DNA of 64,000 bases, from assembly GCF_013337185.1 (NCBI RefSeq), contig NZ_SWDE01000001.1:1736001-1800000 (forward strand), read 5' to 3'. This document shows, in pieces, positions 38,884 through 47,976 of the stretch (position 1 is its first letter; each line of letters begins with the position of its first letter). The notes below the pieces were generated by a model that saw only the letters and a program-made list of their open reading frames with translations, was not told where the DNA came from and did not search any database. This DNA comes from Serratia proteamaculans (GTDB lineage Bacteria; Pseudomonadota; Gammaproteobacteria; Enterobacterales; Enterobacteriaceae). Made by a program: the position numbers and the translations under genes.

Positions 38884-39675
38884 ATGCAGGCCGAAATTCT
38901 TCTTACTCTAAAACTCCAGCAAAAACTGTTCGCCGATCCGCGCCGCATCGCGCTGCTTAAGCAGGTCCGACACACCGGCTCCATCAGCCAGGGGGCCAAG
39001 CTGGCAGGCATCAGCTATAAAAGTGCCTGGGACGCGATAAACGAAATGAACCAGTTGGCGGAGCAAACGGTGGTGGAACGCGCTACCGGCGGCAAAGGCG
39101 GCGGCGGCGCTCAGGTGACCCATTACGGTGAACGGCTGATCCAGCTTTACGATCTGCTGGGGCAGATCCAGCAAAAAGCCTTCGACGTCCTGCAGCAAGA
39201 CAACCTGCCGCTCGACAGCCTGCTGGCGGCCATCTCCCGCTTTTCGCTGCAAACCAGTGCCCGCAACCAGTTCTTCGGTACGGTGATCGAACGCGATCAC
39301 CAGCAGGTGCAGCAACATCTGGATATCTTGCTTAACGACGGCAAAACCCGTCTCAGTGCAGCCATTACCCAACAAAGCGCCGATCGACTGCAGCTCTCGC
39401 CCGGTAAAGAAGTGCTGGCATTGATTAAAGCGCCTTGGGTGAAGCTGAATACCGACCCGTCTTTGGCCGGTGCGGCAGACAACTCGCTGGCAGGCGTGGT
39501 GGCCAGCATCCAGCCGGGTGCCGATCACAGCGAAGTATTGGTCACGCTCACCGGGGGCGAAACCCTGTGCGCTACCCTGACTACCCCAGAGCTACAGCAG
39601 CTTAAACTGCGCCCAGGCAGCGCGGTGTACGCCATGTTTAACGCCGACCGGGTGATTGTCGCCACGTTGTGTTAA
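38884..39675 (+). CDS. modE: Molybdate-responsive transcriptional regulator ModE
   Basis: This 263-residue protein has an N-terminal winged helix (SISQGAKLAGISYKSAWDAINEMN, about 33-56) and tandem Mop domains (about 125-260) that bind molybdate. It represses modABC and activates moaA and molybdoenzyme operons. The ATG at 38884 (MQAEILL) fits E. coli ModE; seven more codons are open upstream. It is divergent from acrZ. Confidence 0.96.
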   Translation: MQAEILLTLKLQQKLFADPRRIALLKQVRHTGSISQGAKLAGISYKSAWDAINEMNQLAEQTVVERATGGKGGGGAQVTHYGERLIQLYDLLGQIQQKAFDVLQQDNLPLDSLLAAISRFSLQTSARNQFFGTVIERDHQQVQQHLDILLNDGKTRLSAAITQQSADRLQLSPGKEVLALIKAPWVKLNTDPSLAGAADNSLAGVVASIQPGADHSEVLVTLTGGETLCATLTTPELQQLKLRPGSAVYAMFNADRVIVATLC

Positions 39676-39765
39676 ACGCAACGTAACGTTGCATTTTTGC
39701 CGATTGACATCCCCCTGCAATGCGCCTATTTCTAAACAAAATAATTGCATAAAAAGGAACAGGTG

Positions 39766-41238
39766 ATGTCGTCGTTGCACATTTCGCAAGGTTCATTTCG
39801 CTTAAGCGATACCCGCACCCTGACGCTGGATGCGCTGGCTATTCAGGCCGGCGAAAGCTGGGCCTTTGTCGGCGCCAACGGCAGCGGTAAATCAGCCCTG
39901 GCTCGCGCGCTGGCCGATGAGCTGGTGTTATTGAGCGGTGAACGGCGCAGCGATTTCAGCCATGCGGTGCGCATCTCTTTCGAACAGTTGCAAAAACTGG
40001 TCAGCGACGAATGGCAACGCAACAACACCGACCTGCTTAGCCCTGGCGAAGAAGATACCGGCCGTACCGTGGCGGAAATCATTCAGGAAGAGCTCAAGGA
40101 CCCAGCCCGCTGCGCGCAATTGGCCGAACAGTTCGGCATTACCCCGCTGTTGTCACGCCGCTTCAAATATCTTTCTACCGGCGAAACCCGCAAAACCTTG
40201 CTGTGTCGGGCGCTGATGCCGCAACCCGACCTGCTGATCCTCGATGAGCCTTTTGACGGGCTGGATGTCAATTCGCGCGCCCAGTTGGCGGCGCTGATGA
40301 GCGACCTCTCTGGGCATGGCTATACCCTGGTGCTGGTACTCAACCGTTTTGACGAGGTGCCGGACTTTATCCGTCAGGTAGGTGTATTGGCAGACTGCAC
40401 TTTGGCAAGCCAGGGAACGCGGCAGCAGGTGATGGCAGACGCACTGGTCGCTCAACTGGCACACAGTGAAAACCTGGATGGCCTGTCGCTGCCGGAAACC
40501 GAGGATCCGGCGCAAAAAACCACGTTGCCGGCAGATCAACCATTAATCACCCTGCGCGATGGGGTGGTCAGTTATAACGATCAACCGATCCTTAACCATC
40601 TCGACTGGCAGGTTAACCCCGGTGAGCACTGGCAGATCGTCGGCCCGAACGGCGCCGGTAAATCCACCCTGCTCAGCCTGATCACCGGCGATCATCCTCA
40701 AGGATACAGTAACGATCTCACCCTGTTCGGCCGCCGTCGCGGCAGCGGGGAAACCATCTGGGATATCAAACGACATATCGGCTACGTCAGCAGCAGCCTG
40801 CATTTGGACTACCGCGTCAGCGCCAGCGTGCGTACCGTCATCCTGTCCGGTTTCTTCGATTCGATTGGCATTTATCAGGCGGTGTCCGATCGCCAGCGGC
40901 AATTGGCCGACCAATGGCTGGCACTGCTGGGGTTGGGTGGCTCAAAGGGTGAAGCCCCGTTCCACAGCCTGTCCTGGGGCCAGCAACGGTTGGCATTGAT
41001 TGCCCGCGCGCTGGTCAAGCACCCGGCGCTGCTGATCCTCGACGAACCGCTACAGGGGTTGGATCCGCTCAATCGCCAACTGGTGCGCCGTTTTGTCGAC
41101 GTGTTGATTGGCCAGGGTGCAACCCAGCTGTTGTTTGTCTCGCACCATGCAGAGGACGCACCACAGAGTATTACCCACCGCCTGAGCTTTGTGCCTGACG
41201 GCGATGGCTATCGCTACCAACGCGATACACTAATCTGA
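39766..41238 (+). CDS. modF: ModF, double ABC ATPase associated with molybdate transport
   Basis: This 490-residue protein has two ATPase domains. Domain 1 has GANGSGKSA with a reduced signature LSTGETRK; domain 2 has GPNGAGKST and LSWGQQRL. It is colinear with E. coli ModF (PhrA) and placed after modE. Its exact role is uncertain. AGGAACAGGTG precedes ATG 39766. Confidence 0.94.
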   Translation: MSSLHISQGSFRLSDTRTLTLDALAIQAGESWAFVGANGSGKSALARALADELVLLSGERRSDFSHAVRISFEQLQKLVSDEWQRNNTDLLSPGEEDTGRTVAEIIQEELKDPARCAQLAEQFGITPLLSRRFKYLSTGETRKTLLCRALMPQPDLLILDEPFDGLDVNSRAQLAALMSDLSGHGYTLVLVLNRFDEVPDFIRQVGVLADCTLASQGTRQQVMADALVAQLAHSENLDGLSLPETEDPAQKTTLPADQPLITLRDGVVSYNDQPILNHLDWQVNPGEHWQIVGPNGAGKSTLLSLITGDHPQGYSNDLTLFGRRRGSGETIWDIKRHIGYVSSSLHLDYRVSASVRTVILSGFFDSIGIYQAVSDRQRQLADQWLALLGLGGSKGEAPFHSLSWGQQRLALIARALVKHPALLILDEPLQGLDPLNRQLVRRFVDVLIGQGATQLLFVSHHAEDAPQSITHRLSFVPDGDGYRYQRDTLI

Positions 41239-41244
41239 AAAATC

Positions 41245-41271
41245 CGGATGGGTGGCTTTACCACTCATCCG
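41245..41271. terminator. Hairpin after modF
   Basis: An 11-bp stem (CGGATGGGTGG / CCACTCATCCG, one G-U pair) with loop CTTTA, 6 bases after the modF stop. No long T-run follows, so termination is plausible but not certain. Confidence 0.5.
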
Positions 41272-41356
41272 ATGACATATCCGGCAACACTTCCCCGGTA
41301 ACACATCACATTTGGCCTTTTATCATAAGGGGAAAGGATTCGTTTCTGGAGACACT

Positions 41357-41929
41357 ATGTCCGCCGCACTGATTATTATCGATCTTATCGACGATCTGAT
41401 TGGCCCCAAAGGACGTGCAAATCATTGCCGTGAACAGGCGATCGCGCAAAATCTGATTGCCAACACCAATGCCGCTGCGGCTTACGCTCGGGTACGCAAA
41501 ATTCCGGTGATTTGGGTGCGCGTCGGCTTTGCCGATGACTATCACGACATTCCTGCCCACTCGCCGCTGTTCAACCACCTAAAACAGATCGGTGCGCTGC
41601 GTTTAAGCAGTGTGGGTTGCCAGTGGGATAAGGATTTGCAGGTCTTACCGGCAGATTTTCAGTTCGAAAAGAACGGAGTTTGCGCCTTTGCCGGTAACAA
41701 TTTGTTAGCCTGGCTGCAGCAGCATCACTGCCATCATTTGTTGCTGGGCGGCGTCAGTACCCCGCTGGCAATCGAGAGCACTGCCAGACAGGCGCACGAC
41801 GCCGGTTTTCAGGTCAGCATCTTGCAGGACTTGTGCGCCGCGCCGACGCTGGAGATGCACCAGCAGAGTCTGGATATTCTGCAAAATCTGGCGGAAATCA
41901 CCCGCTCGTCGGCCTGGATGAAAGGTTAA
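41357..41929 (+). CDS. Isochorismatase-like hydrolase lacking the catalytic cysteine
   Basis: This 190-residue cysteine-hydrolase-family fold starts with Asp9 in LIIIDLIDD and carries Lys105 in FEKNGVCAF, two members of the usual Asp-Lys-Cys triad. The third is changed: the block that normally reads T-N-x-C-V-E-S-T is TPLAIEST, with Ala138 where Cys is expected. It may be a non-Cys isochorismatase-type enzyme like PhzD or a catalytically inactive relative. GGAGACACT precedes the ATG at 41357. It stands alone between modF and the CPBP gene, in the position of E. coli galE. Confidence 0.78.
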   Translation: MSAALIIIDLIDDLIGPKGRANHCREQAIAQNLIANTNAAAAYARVRKIPVIWVRVGFADDYHDIPAHSPLFNHLKQIGALRLSSVGCQWDKDLQVLPADFQFEKNGVCAFAGNNLLAWLQQHHCHHLLLGGVSTPLAIESTARQAHDAGFQVSILQDLCAAPTLEMHQQSLDILQNLAEITRSSAWMKG

Positions 41930-42065
41930 AGGCACCATTTACGCCACTGCCCCGACCTTTACTGTAACTTCACTGTGCTACTATCCGAATTAGCGCTCAA
42001 TTTCGCCATGATCACACGCCGCAAAGGCACTGAGCGCCGTGTACATATTTTAAAGGGACATAGTT

Positions 42066-42884
42066 ATGTGGGGCGTACTGGCTACGGCGTTATTCTTTTT
42101 GCCATTTAACCGGCTTATTGCCTGGGTCATTTTGGCCGCATCGGCAGGAATGGGGATGTACCACGGGGTACTGACCCCGCTCAGCCTGGCGTGTTTATTA
42201 GGTATTGTCGCTCTTGCAGGATTGCGGCACCATTTTCGTGCTCAGCGCAATCTGGCGGTTCCACTCGAAGTGCTGGTGGTCGCAAGCTGTGTGGCGCTAT
42301 TCCTGCATTGGGTGCCGGGGTTCCATAACCAGTTGATGATTGACGGTGAGAAAGCCGGCCCATTGAGCGCGCCGTTCACCATGTATTACAACTTCGACAA
42401 GGCGCTGGTGCCCTTCCTGCTGTTTGCCTGTTTGCCTACGTTGTTTGCCGCACAAACCGGTAAAAGTGCTAACAGATCCGCTTGGATCGCGCTGATTATC
42501 AGCGTCCCGGCACTGCTGCTGGTGGCGGTGGCGCTCGGCGGCCTGAAGATAGAACTGCATGCCCCAGCCTGGATCCTGGCGTTTGTCATGGCCAACCTGT
42601 TCTTTGTCTGTATGGCCGAAGAAGCCCTGTTCCGTGGCTATCTGCAGCAACGTCTTAGCCAATGGCTGGGCGCCTGGCCGGCATTGATTATCGCCGCATT
42701 GATCTTCGGCGCAGCGCACCTGGCCGGCGGTATGCTGATGGTGGCTTTCGCTACGCTTGCCGGACTGATTTACGGTATTGCGTGGATGTGGAGCGGCCGT
42801 CTGTGGGTGCCGATTCTGTTCCACTTTGGGCTTAATCTGACCCATCTGCTGCTGTTCACTTATCCGCTGTACCAACACCCCTGA
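42066..42884 (+). CDS. CPBP-family intramembrane metalloprotease
   Basis: This 272-residue membrane protein has about eight helices and the Abi/CAAX-protease signature: EEALFRG (motif 1, glutamate pair and arginine), GAAHLAGG (motif 2 histidine) and LFHFGLN (motif 4 histidine). Bacterial members process peptides or provide immunity; the substrate is unknown here. It is separated by 136 bp from the isochorismatase-like gene and lies upstream of the gal promoter on the same strand. An AAAGGGACA ribosome site precedes ATG 42066. Confidence 0.85.
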   Translation: MWGVLATALFFLPFNRLIAWVILAASAGMGMYHGVLTPLSLACLLGIVALAGLRHHFRAQRNLAVPLEVLVVASCVALFLHWVPGFHNQLMIDGEKAGPLSAPFTMYYNFDKALVPFLLFACLPTLFAAQTGKSANRSAWIALIISVPALLLVAVALGGLKIELHAPAWILAFVMANLFFVCMAEEALFRGYLQQRLSQWLGAWPALIIAALIFGAAHLAGGMLMVAFATLAGLIYGIAWMWSGRLWVPILFHFGLNLTHLLLFTYPLYQHP

Positions 42885-42892
42885 TCCTCAGA

Positions 42893-42916
42893 ACCGGCAG
42901 GCCAACCCCTGCCGGT
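42893..42916. terminator. Hairpin after the CPBP gene
   Basis: Perfect 9-bp arms ACCGGCAGG / CCTGCCGGT, loop CCAACC, 8 bases after the stop. A T-run is lacking. It separates the CPBP transcript from the gal promoter. Confidence 0.5.
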
Positions 42917-43001
42917 GAAAACGCTATCACTTCCTTCTGACTGTTATTTCACTCCCCTATTGTTCCTACTGTATTGGCGGTGATCCTGGTTGTGTCATAC
43001 T

Positions 43002-43017
43002 GTGTAAACGATTCCAT
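43002..43017. promoter_or_regulatory. GalR/GalS operator of the galTKM operon
   Basis: GTGTAAACGATTCCAT differs by one base from the E. coli external gal operator OE as I recall it (…TTCCAC). It is followed 40-50 bp later by ATGCTATAT, a likely -10 region, and then by the galT leader. The site lies 143 bp before galT. Confidence 0.8.
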
Positions 43018-43159
43018 TTTTCGCTCTGGATCACCTTTTTGCCTTGGATGGCATGCTATATTTTTGGCCATAGTTATCCATTTACATGAGTCAAAGGTGC
43101 GTTAGCGGCAGGTGAAAGCGATTACACGCGGCCGTATCGACCAAGAAAAAGGAACCGTC

Positions 43160-44212
43160 ATGACGGATTTTAATCCCATCGATCATCCCCATCGCCGCTA
43201 CAACCCGCTGACCGGTCAATGGGTATTGGTATCTCCGCACCGCGCCAAGCGCCCCTGGCAGGGCCAGCAGGAAGCCACACAGACTGAAACACTGCCGCAG
43301 CACGATCCGGACTGCTTCCTCTGCCCAGGGAATACCCGCGTCACCGGTGATAAAAACCCGGATTATCAGAACACCTATGTGTTCACCAATGACTTTGCCG
43401 CGCTGATGACGGACACCCCGCTGGCGCCGGAAAGTCAGGATCCGTTAATGCGTTGTCAGAGCGCTCGTGGCACCAGCCGGGTGATCTGCTTCTCCCCCGA
43501 TCACAGCAAAACGCTGCCGGAGCTAACGCTGCCGGCACTGGAAAGCGTGATCGCCGCCTGGCAGGAACAGACTGCCGATCTGGGGCGCAGTTATCCGTGG
43601 GTGCAGGTATTTGAAAATAAAGGTGCGGCGATGGGCTGCTCCAACCCGCATCCGCATGGTCAGGTTTGGGCCAACAGCTTCCTGCCGAATGAAGCTGAAC
43701 ATGAGGATCGCCTGCAGCGCGAGTATCTCCAGCAGCACCAATCCTCAATGCTGCTGGACTACGTGCAGCGCGAACAGGCTGACGGCAGCCGCACGGTGGT
43801 GGAAACCGAACACTGGCTGGCGGTAGTGCCTTACTGGGCTGCCTGGCCGTTTGAGACGCTGTTACTGCCGAAAAACGCAGTGCAGCGCATTACCGATCTT
43901 GACGCCGCACAGAGCAGTGATTTGGCGCTGGCATTGAAAAAGCTCACCAGCCGTTACGACAACCTTTTCCAATGTTCCTTCCCCTACTCTATGGGCTGGC
44001 ACGGCGCGCCATTCAATGATGCGGATAACCGCCACTGGCAGCTGCATGCCCATTTCTATCCGCCACTGCTGCGTTCCGCCACGGTGCGTAAATTTATGGT
44101 GGGTTATGAGTTGCTGGCGGAAACCCAGCGCGATCTGACTGCAGAACAGGCCGCAGAACGTCTGCGTGCCGTTAGTGATATTCATTACCGTGAAGCCGGA
44201 GCCAAAAAATGA
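43160..44212 (+). CDS. galT: Galactose-1-phosphate uridylyltransferase
   Basis: This 350-residue Leloir enzyme exchanges UMP between UDP-glucose and galactose-1-P through a covalent His intermediate in the NPHPHGQVW motif. Metal-site cysteines are visible in CFLCPG. The ATG at 43160 ([15 protein letters not shown]) follows AAAAAGGAACC; upstream in-frame codons are not conserved. It is the first gene of the operon here, unlike in E. coli, where galE precedes it. Its stop overlaps galK (ATGA). Confidence 0.97.
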   Translation: MTDFNPIDHPHRRYNPLTGQWVLVSPHRAKRPWQGQQEATQTETLPQHDPDCFLCPGNTRVTGDKNPDYQNTYVFTNDFAALMTDTPLAPESQDPLMRCQSARGTSRVICFSPDHSKTLPELTLPALESVIAAWQEQTADLGRSYPWVQVFENKGAAMGCSNPHPHGQVWANSFLPNEAEHEDRLQREYLQQHQSSMLLDYVQREQADGSRTVVETEHWLAVVPYWAAWPFETLLLPKNAVQRITDLDAAQSSDLALALKKLTSRYDNLFQCSFPYSMGWHGAPFNDADNRHWQLHAHFYPPLLRSATVRKFMVGYELLAETQRDLTAEQAAERLRAVSDIHYREAGAKK

Positions 44213-45360
44213 GTTTGAAGAACCTTACCCATACCCTGTTTACCGAACGTTTTGGCTATGCGCCCACGCTGACTATCCAGGCCCCTGGCCGGGTGAATTT
44301 GATCGGCGAACACACCGACTATAACGACGGTTTTGTGCTGCCGTGCGCCATTGACTATCAGACGGTGATCGCCTGTGCCAAACGCGACGATCGTCAGATC
44401 CGGGTGATCGCCGCCGATTATGAAGGCCAGCAGGATCAATTCTCGCTCGACAGCCCGATCGTCAGCCACCCTGATCAACGTTGGTCGGATTATGTGCGCG
44501 GAGTGATCAAACACCTGCAGCAGCGTAACGCCGATTTTGGCGGCGCGGACCTGGTGATTTCCGGTAACGTACCGCAGGGCGCCGGCCTCAGTTCTTCTGC
44601 CTCGCTGGAAGTTGCCGTTGGGCAGGCCATGCAGGCGCTGTATGCCCTGCCGCTGGATGGCGTGGCACTGGCGCTCAATGGCCAGGAAGCAGAGAACCAA
44701 TTCGTCGGCTGCAACTGCGGGATTATGGATCAGTTGATTTCCGCACTCGGCGAAAAAGACCACGCGTTGCTGATCGATTGCCGCACATTAGAGACCCGGG
44801 CGGTATCGGTGCCGGAAGATATTGCCGTGGTGATCATCAATTCCAATGTGAAGCGCGGATTGGTGGACAGCGAATACAACACTCGTCGCGAGCAGTGTGA
44901 AGAGGCCGCACGCTTCTTCGGCGTCAAGGCGCTGCGCGACGTCAGCCCGGATCTGTTTATCCCGATCCAGCATGAACTGGATCCGATCGTCGCCAAACGA
45001 GCGCGCCACGTGATCAGCGAAAACGATCGAACCCTGGCCGCAGCCGATGCGCTGGCCGCCGGTGATATGAAACTGATGGGCAAATTGATGGCGGAGTCAC
45101 ACGCCTCAATGCGTGATGATTTTGAAATTACCGTACCGCCGATTGATCGGCTGGTAGAGATCGTTAAAGCGGTTATCGGCGATCGCGGCGGTGTGCGCAT
45201 GACCGGCGGCGGCTTTGGTGGCTGTATCGTGGCCTTGATGCCGTTGGCGCTGGTGGAGCCGGTTCGTGAAGCCGTGGCACGCGAATATCCGTTGCAAACC
45301 AACGGGCTGAAAGAAACCTTTTACGTCTGCAAAGCATCAGAGGGGGCCGGAACATGCTAA
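44209..45360 (+). CDS. galK: Galactokinase
   Basis: This 383-residue GHMP kinase phosphorylates galactose. Its motifs are [20 protein letters not shown] near residue 26, the ATP-binding [14 protein letters not shown], and the C-terminal [11 protein letters not shown]. It overlaps galT by 4 and galM by 7 bases, so the three are translationally coupled. Confidence 0.97.
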   Translation: MSLKNLTHTLFTERFGYAPTLTIQAPGRVNLIGEHTDYNDGFVLPCAIDYQTVIACAKRDDRQIRVIAADYEGQQDQFSLDSPIVSHPDQRWSDYVRGVIKHLQQRNADFGGADLVISGNVPQGAGLSSSASLEVAVGQAMQALYALPLDGVALALNGQEAENQFVGCNCGIMDQLISALGEKDHALLIDCRTLETRAVSVPEDIAVVIINSNVKRGLVDSEYNTRREQCEEAARFFGVKALRDVSPDLFIPIQHELDPIVAKRARHVISENDRTLAAADALAAGDMKLMGKLMAESHASMRDDFEITVPPIDRLVEIVKAVIGDRGGVRMTGGGFGGCIVALMPLALVEPVREAVAREYPLQTNGLKETFYVCKASEGAGTC

Positions 45361-46397
45361 GCGACAGCCAGACGCTGGCTCCGGACGGCCAGCCTTACCA
45401 GTTGATCCAGTTGAAAAACGCCGGCGGAATGACGGTCACGCTGATGGATTGGGGCGCTACCTGGCTTTCCGCCGTGTTACCGCTGAAATCAGGCAAAACG
45501 CGTGAACTGCTGCTGGGTTGCCAAACACCGGCGGATTACCTGCAGCAGGCCGCCTATCTGGGGGCTACCGTCGGCCGCTATGCCAACCGCATCGCTAACG
45601 CCAGCCTGTTGATTGACGGCAAGCCGCATCCGCTGGCGGCCAATCAGGGGGAACACCAGTTACATGGCGGGCCGGAAGGCTTCAACAGCCGTCGCTGGCG
45701 GATTGTTCAGCAAGATGAACAGCAGGTGAGCTACGCGCTGCATTCGCCAGACGGCGACCAGGGTTTTCCCGGTAACCTCGACGTGCAGGTCAACTATCGG
45801 CTCACCACCGATAATCGCCTGGAAATCAGCTATCAGGCACGGACCGACAGCGCCTGCCCGGTCAACCTGACCAATCACGCCTACTTCAACCTGGACGGTG
45901 CCGGCACCGATGCCCGTCACCAGCGGCTGCAACTGTTTGCCGACCGTTATCTGCCGGTCGACAGCGAGGGTATCCCCAGCGCCTCCCTTACTCCGGTGGA
46001 AGGCAGTGGCATGGACTTTCGCCAGCCGAAAACCCTGCTGCAGGATTTTTTGAGCGATCGCGACCAGCAACGGGTAAAAGGCTACGACCACGCCTATCTG
46101 CTGCACCGTACCTGTGGCGCTCTGGATTGCCCGGCAGCCCACCTGTGGTCGGCCGATGGCCAGGTGCAAATGAGCGTGTTCACCAGCGCACCGGCGTTGC
46201 AGCTCTACAGCGGTAATTATCTGGGCGGTACCCCGGCGCGTGACGGCGGCAGCTATGCCAATTACGCCGGTGTGGCGCTGGAAAGCGAGTTTTTGCCAGA
46301 CAGCCCAAACCATCCGGAGTGGCCGCAGCCCAGCTGTTGGTTGCAGCCGGGGCAGCAATATCTCAGTGCCACCCATTATCAGTTTTATCCTATTTGA
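45354..46397 (+). CDS. galM: Aldose 1-epimerase (mutarotase)
   Basis: This 347-residue mutarotase interconverts alpha- and beta-galactose before galactokinase. The catalytic histidines are in GEHQLHGG and [10 protein letters not shown], and the catalytic glutamate in LESEFLPD. It is the last gene of galTKM, followed by a hairpin terminator. Confidence 0.95.
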   Translation: MLSDSQTLAPDGQPYQLIQLKNAGGMTVTLMDWGATWLSAVLPLKSGKTRELLLGCQTPADYLQQAAYLGATVGRYANRIANASLLIDGKPHPLAANQGEHQLHGGPEGFNSRRWRIVQQDEQQVSYALHSPDGDQGFPGNLDVQVNYRLTTDNRLEISYQARTDSACPVNLTNHAYFNLDGAGTDARHQRLQLFADRYLPVDSEGIPSASLTPVEGSGMDFRQPKTLLQDFLSDRDQQRVKGYDHAYLLHRTCGALDCPAAHLWSADGQVQMSVFTSAPALQLYSGNYLGGTPARDGGSYANYAGVALESEFLPDSPNHPEWPQPSCWLQPGQQYLSATHYQFYPI

Positions 46398-46411
46398 CTT
46401 TGACCCGCTAC

Positions 46412-46440
46412 GCCCCTTGCCACGCGGCAGGGGGCCGTTT
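46412..46440 (+). terminator. galTKM terminator
   Basis: A 10-bp stem GCCCCTTGCC / GGCAGGGGGC (one T-G pair) with an ACGC loop, followed by CGTTTGTT. Confidence 0.65.
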
Positions 46441-46599
46441 GTTATAAATGCTTACCTTTTTACCCTTCGCCCCCACAGGGGGTCGCCTTTCCTTATTCCA
46501 GGGCGCGCACTAGAATCAGGCTACGGTGATAAGCACAACACCTTGTGCAAGGTCACAATTTTCGGCCACCCCGGCCGGTCAATAGCTGAAGGAACACCT

Positions 46600-46938
46600 A
46601 TGCGTCTGATTACTGCACTTCCATTACTGGCAGGTTTACTGCTGAGCTCAAACCTGATGGCTGCCGAAACTGCGACAAAAACGCCATCACCGGCGCAGGC
46701 TGCACAACAGAAACGCATGACCGATTGTAATCAACAGGCTTCCAGCAAAACGCTGAAAGGCGCGGACCGCTCCACCTTTATGAGCACCTGCCTGAAATCC
46801 GAAGGCACCACTGCGACCAAAACCCTGACTCCGCAACAGCAGAAAATGAAAACCTGTAACGCCGACGCCAAGACCAAAAGCCTGACGGGCGATGCGCGTA
46901 AAACCTTTATGAGCAATTGCCTGAAAAAATCGGCCTGA
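46600..46938 (+). CDS. psiF: PsiF-repeat periplasmic protein
   Basis: This 112-residue secreted protein has a signal peptide of about 21 residues (cleavage near LMAAE). It contains two PsiF repeats, MTDCNQQASSKTLKGAD...FMSTCLK and MKTCNADAKTKSLTGDA...FMSNCLK, each with two cysteines that could form disulfides. E. coli psiF is induced by phosphate starvation, but no Pho box is obvious here. GAAGGAACACCT precedes ATG 46600; the open frame upstream is only the galM 3' region. Confidence 0.92.
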   Translation: MRLITALPLLAGLLLSSNLMAAETATKTPSPAQAAQQKRMTDCNQQASSKTLKGADRSTFMSTCLKSEGTTATKTLTPQQQKMKTCNADAKTKSLTGDARKTFMSNCLKKSA

Positions 46939-47101
46939 TCCCCCTGCTCCTACGGCACGGCTGAATTCCCTTTAGCCGTGCTGTACTCCCAACCGGCGCC
47001 CGCCTGATCGATTCAGCTTTTCCTCGGCACAGCACTTACTTTGCGGCAAGAAATTGGCTATGGTTAAACACTATCGATTGCCGAGCCACCGGCCGCGGCA
47101 A

Positions 47102-47120
47102 TATAATGATTTTCGTTATC
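47102..47120. promoter_or_regulatory. Fur box upstream of gpmA
   Basis: The 19-mer matches the Fur consensus GATAATGATAATCATTATC at 15 of 19 positions by eye (TAATGAT and TTATC blocks). It lies 32 bp before the gpmA start, over the expected promoter. E. coli gpmA is reported to be Fur-regulated. Confidence 0.65.
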
Positions 47121-47152
47121 ATTGAAATGTCAGATTATTAAGGAGTTAAGCT

Positions 47153-47905
47153 ATGGCTGTAACTAAGCTGGTTCTGGTGCGTCACGGCGAAAGCCAGTGG
47201 AACAACGAAAACCGCTTCACCGGTTGGTATGATGTTGATTTGTCAGAGAAAGGCCGCACCGAAGCGAAAGCTGCAGGCGAACTGTTGAAAAACGAAGGCT
47301 TCGCTTTTGACTTTGCTTACACTTCCGTACTCAAGCGTGCTATCCACACTCTGTGGAATATTCTGGACGAATTGGATCAAGCCTGGCTGCCGACTGAAAA
47401 ATCCTGGAAACTGAACGAACGTCACTACGGCGCGTTGCAGGGTCTGAACAAGGCTGAAACCGCAGAAAAATACGGTGACGAGCAGGTTAAGCAATGGCGT
47501 CGCGGCTTCGCCGTTACCCCACCAGAGCTGACCAAAGATGACGAGCGCTACCCGGGCCACGACCCACGTTACTCCGCGCTGACCGAGCAAGAGCTGCCAC
47601 TGACCGAAAGCCTGGCACTGACCATCGATCGCGTGATCCCTTACTGGGATGAAGAAATCCTGCCACGTATCAAAAGCGGCGAGCGCGTTATCGTTGCTGC
47701 TCACGGCAACTCCCTGCGTGCGCTGGTGAAATACCTGGATAACCTGAGCGAAGACGAGATCCTCGAACTGAACATCCCAACCGGCGTGCCGTTGGTGTAT
47801 GAGTTCGACGAGAACTTCAAGCCAATCAAACGTTACTATCTGGGCAATGCCGACGAGATCGCTGCTAAAGCGGCCGCCGTGGCAAACCAGGGTAAAGCGA
47901 AGTAA
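47153..47905 (+). CDS. gpmA: 2,3-bisphosphoglycerate-dependent phosphoglycerate mutase
   Basis: This 250-residue glycolytic mutase has the phosphohistidine His11 in VRHGESQWN, followed by [21 protein letters not shown] and the second catalytic histidine in [10 protein letters not shown]. Codon use is notably biased to favoured codons, as expected for an abundant enzyme. AAGGAG precedes ATG by 7 bases. It stands alone with a Fur-like box and a strong terminator. Confidence 0.97.
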   Translation: MAVTKLVLVRHGESQWNNENRFTGWYDVDLSEKGRTEAKAAGELLKNEGFAFDFAYTSVLKRAIHTLWNILDELDQAWLPTEKSWKLNERHYGALQGLNKAETAEKYGDEQVKQWRRGFAVTPPELTKDDERYPGHDPRYSALTEQELPLTESLALTIDRVIPYWDEEILPRIKSGERVIVAAHGNSLRALVKYLDNLSEDEILELNIPTGVPLVYEFDENFKPIKRYYLGNADEIAAKAAAVANQGKAK

Positions 47906-47922
47906 TTTTCGCCCGTTGATCT

Positions 47923-47958
47923 AAAAAGCCCCCGGTTTTTTGGCCGGGGGCTTTTTTT
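47923..47958. terminator. Bidirectional terminator between gpmA and aroG
   Basis: Stem AGCCCCCGG / CCGGGGGCT with A-run before and T-run after, giving U-tails in both directions for the convergent genes. Confidence 0.92.
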
Positions 47959-47976
47959 ATGGCGTAAAGCGGGGTT

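Noticed and set aside
41357-41929. Possible antitoxin/toxin or siderophore role for the isochorismatase-like gene
   Set aside because: No neighbouring genes of such systems; only family membership can be supported.
42066-42884. Bacteriocin-immunity or abortive-infection role for the CPBP protein
   Set aside because: No bacteriocin precursor or defence gene is adjacent; the call stays at family level.
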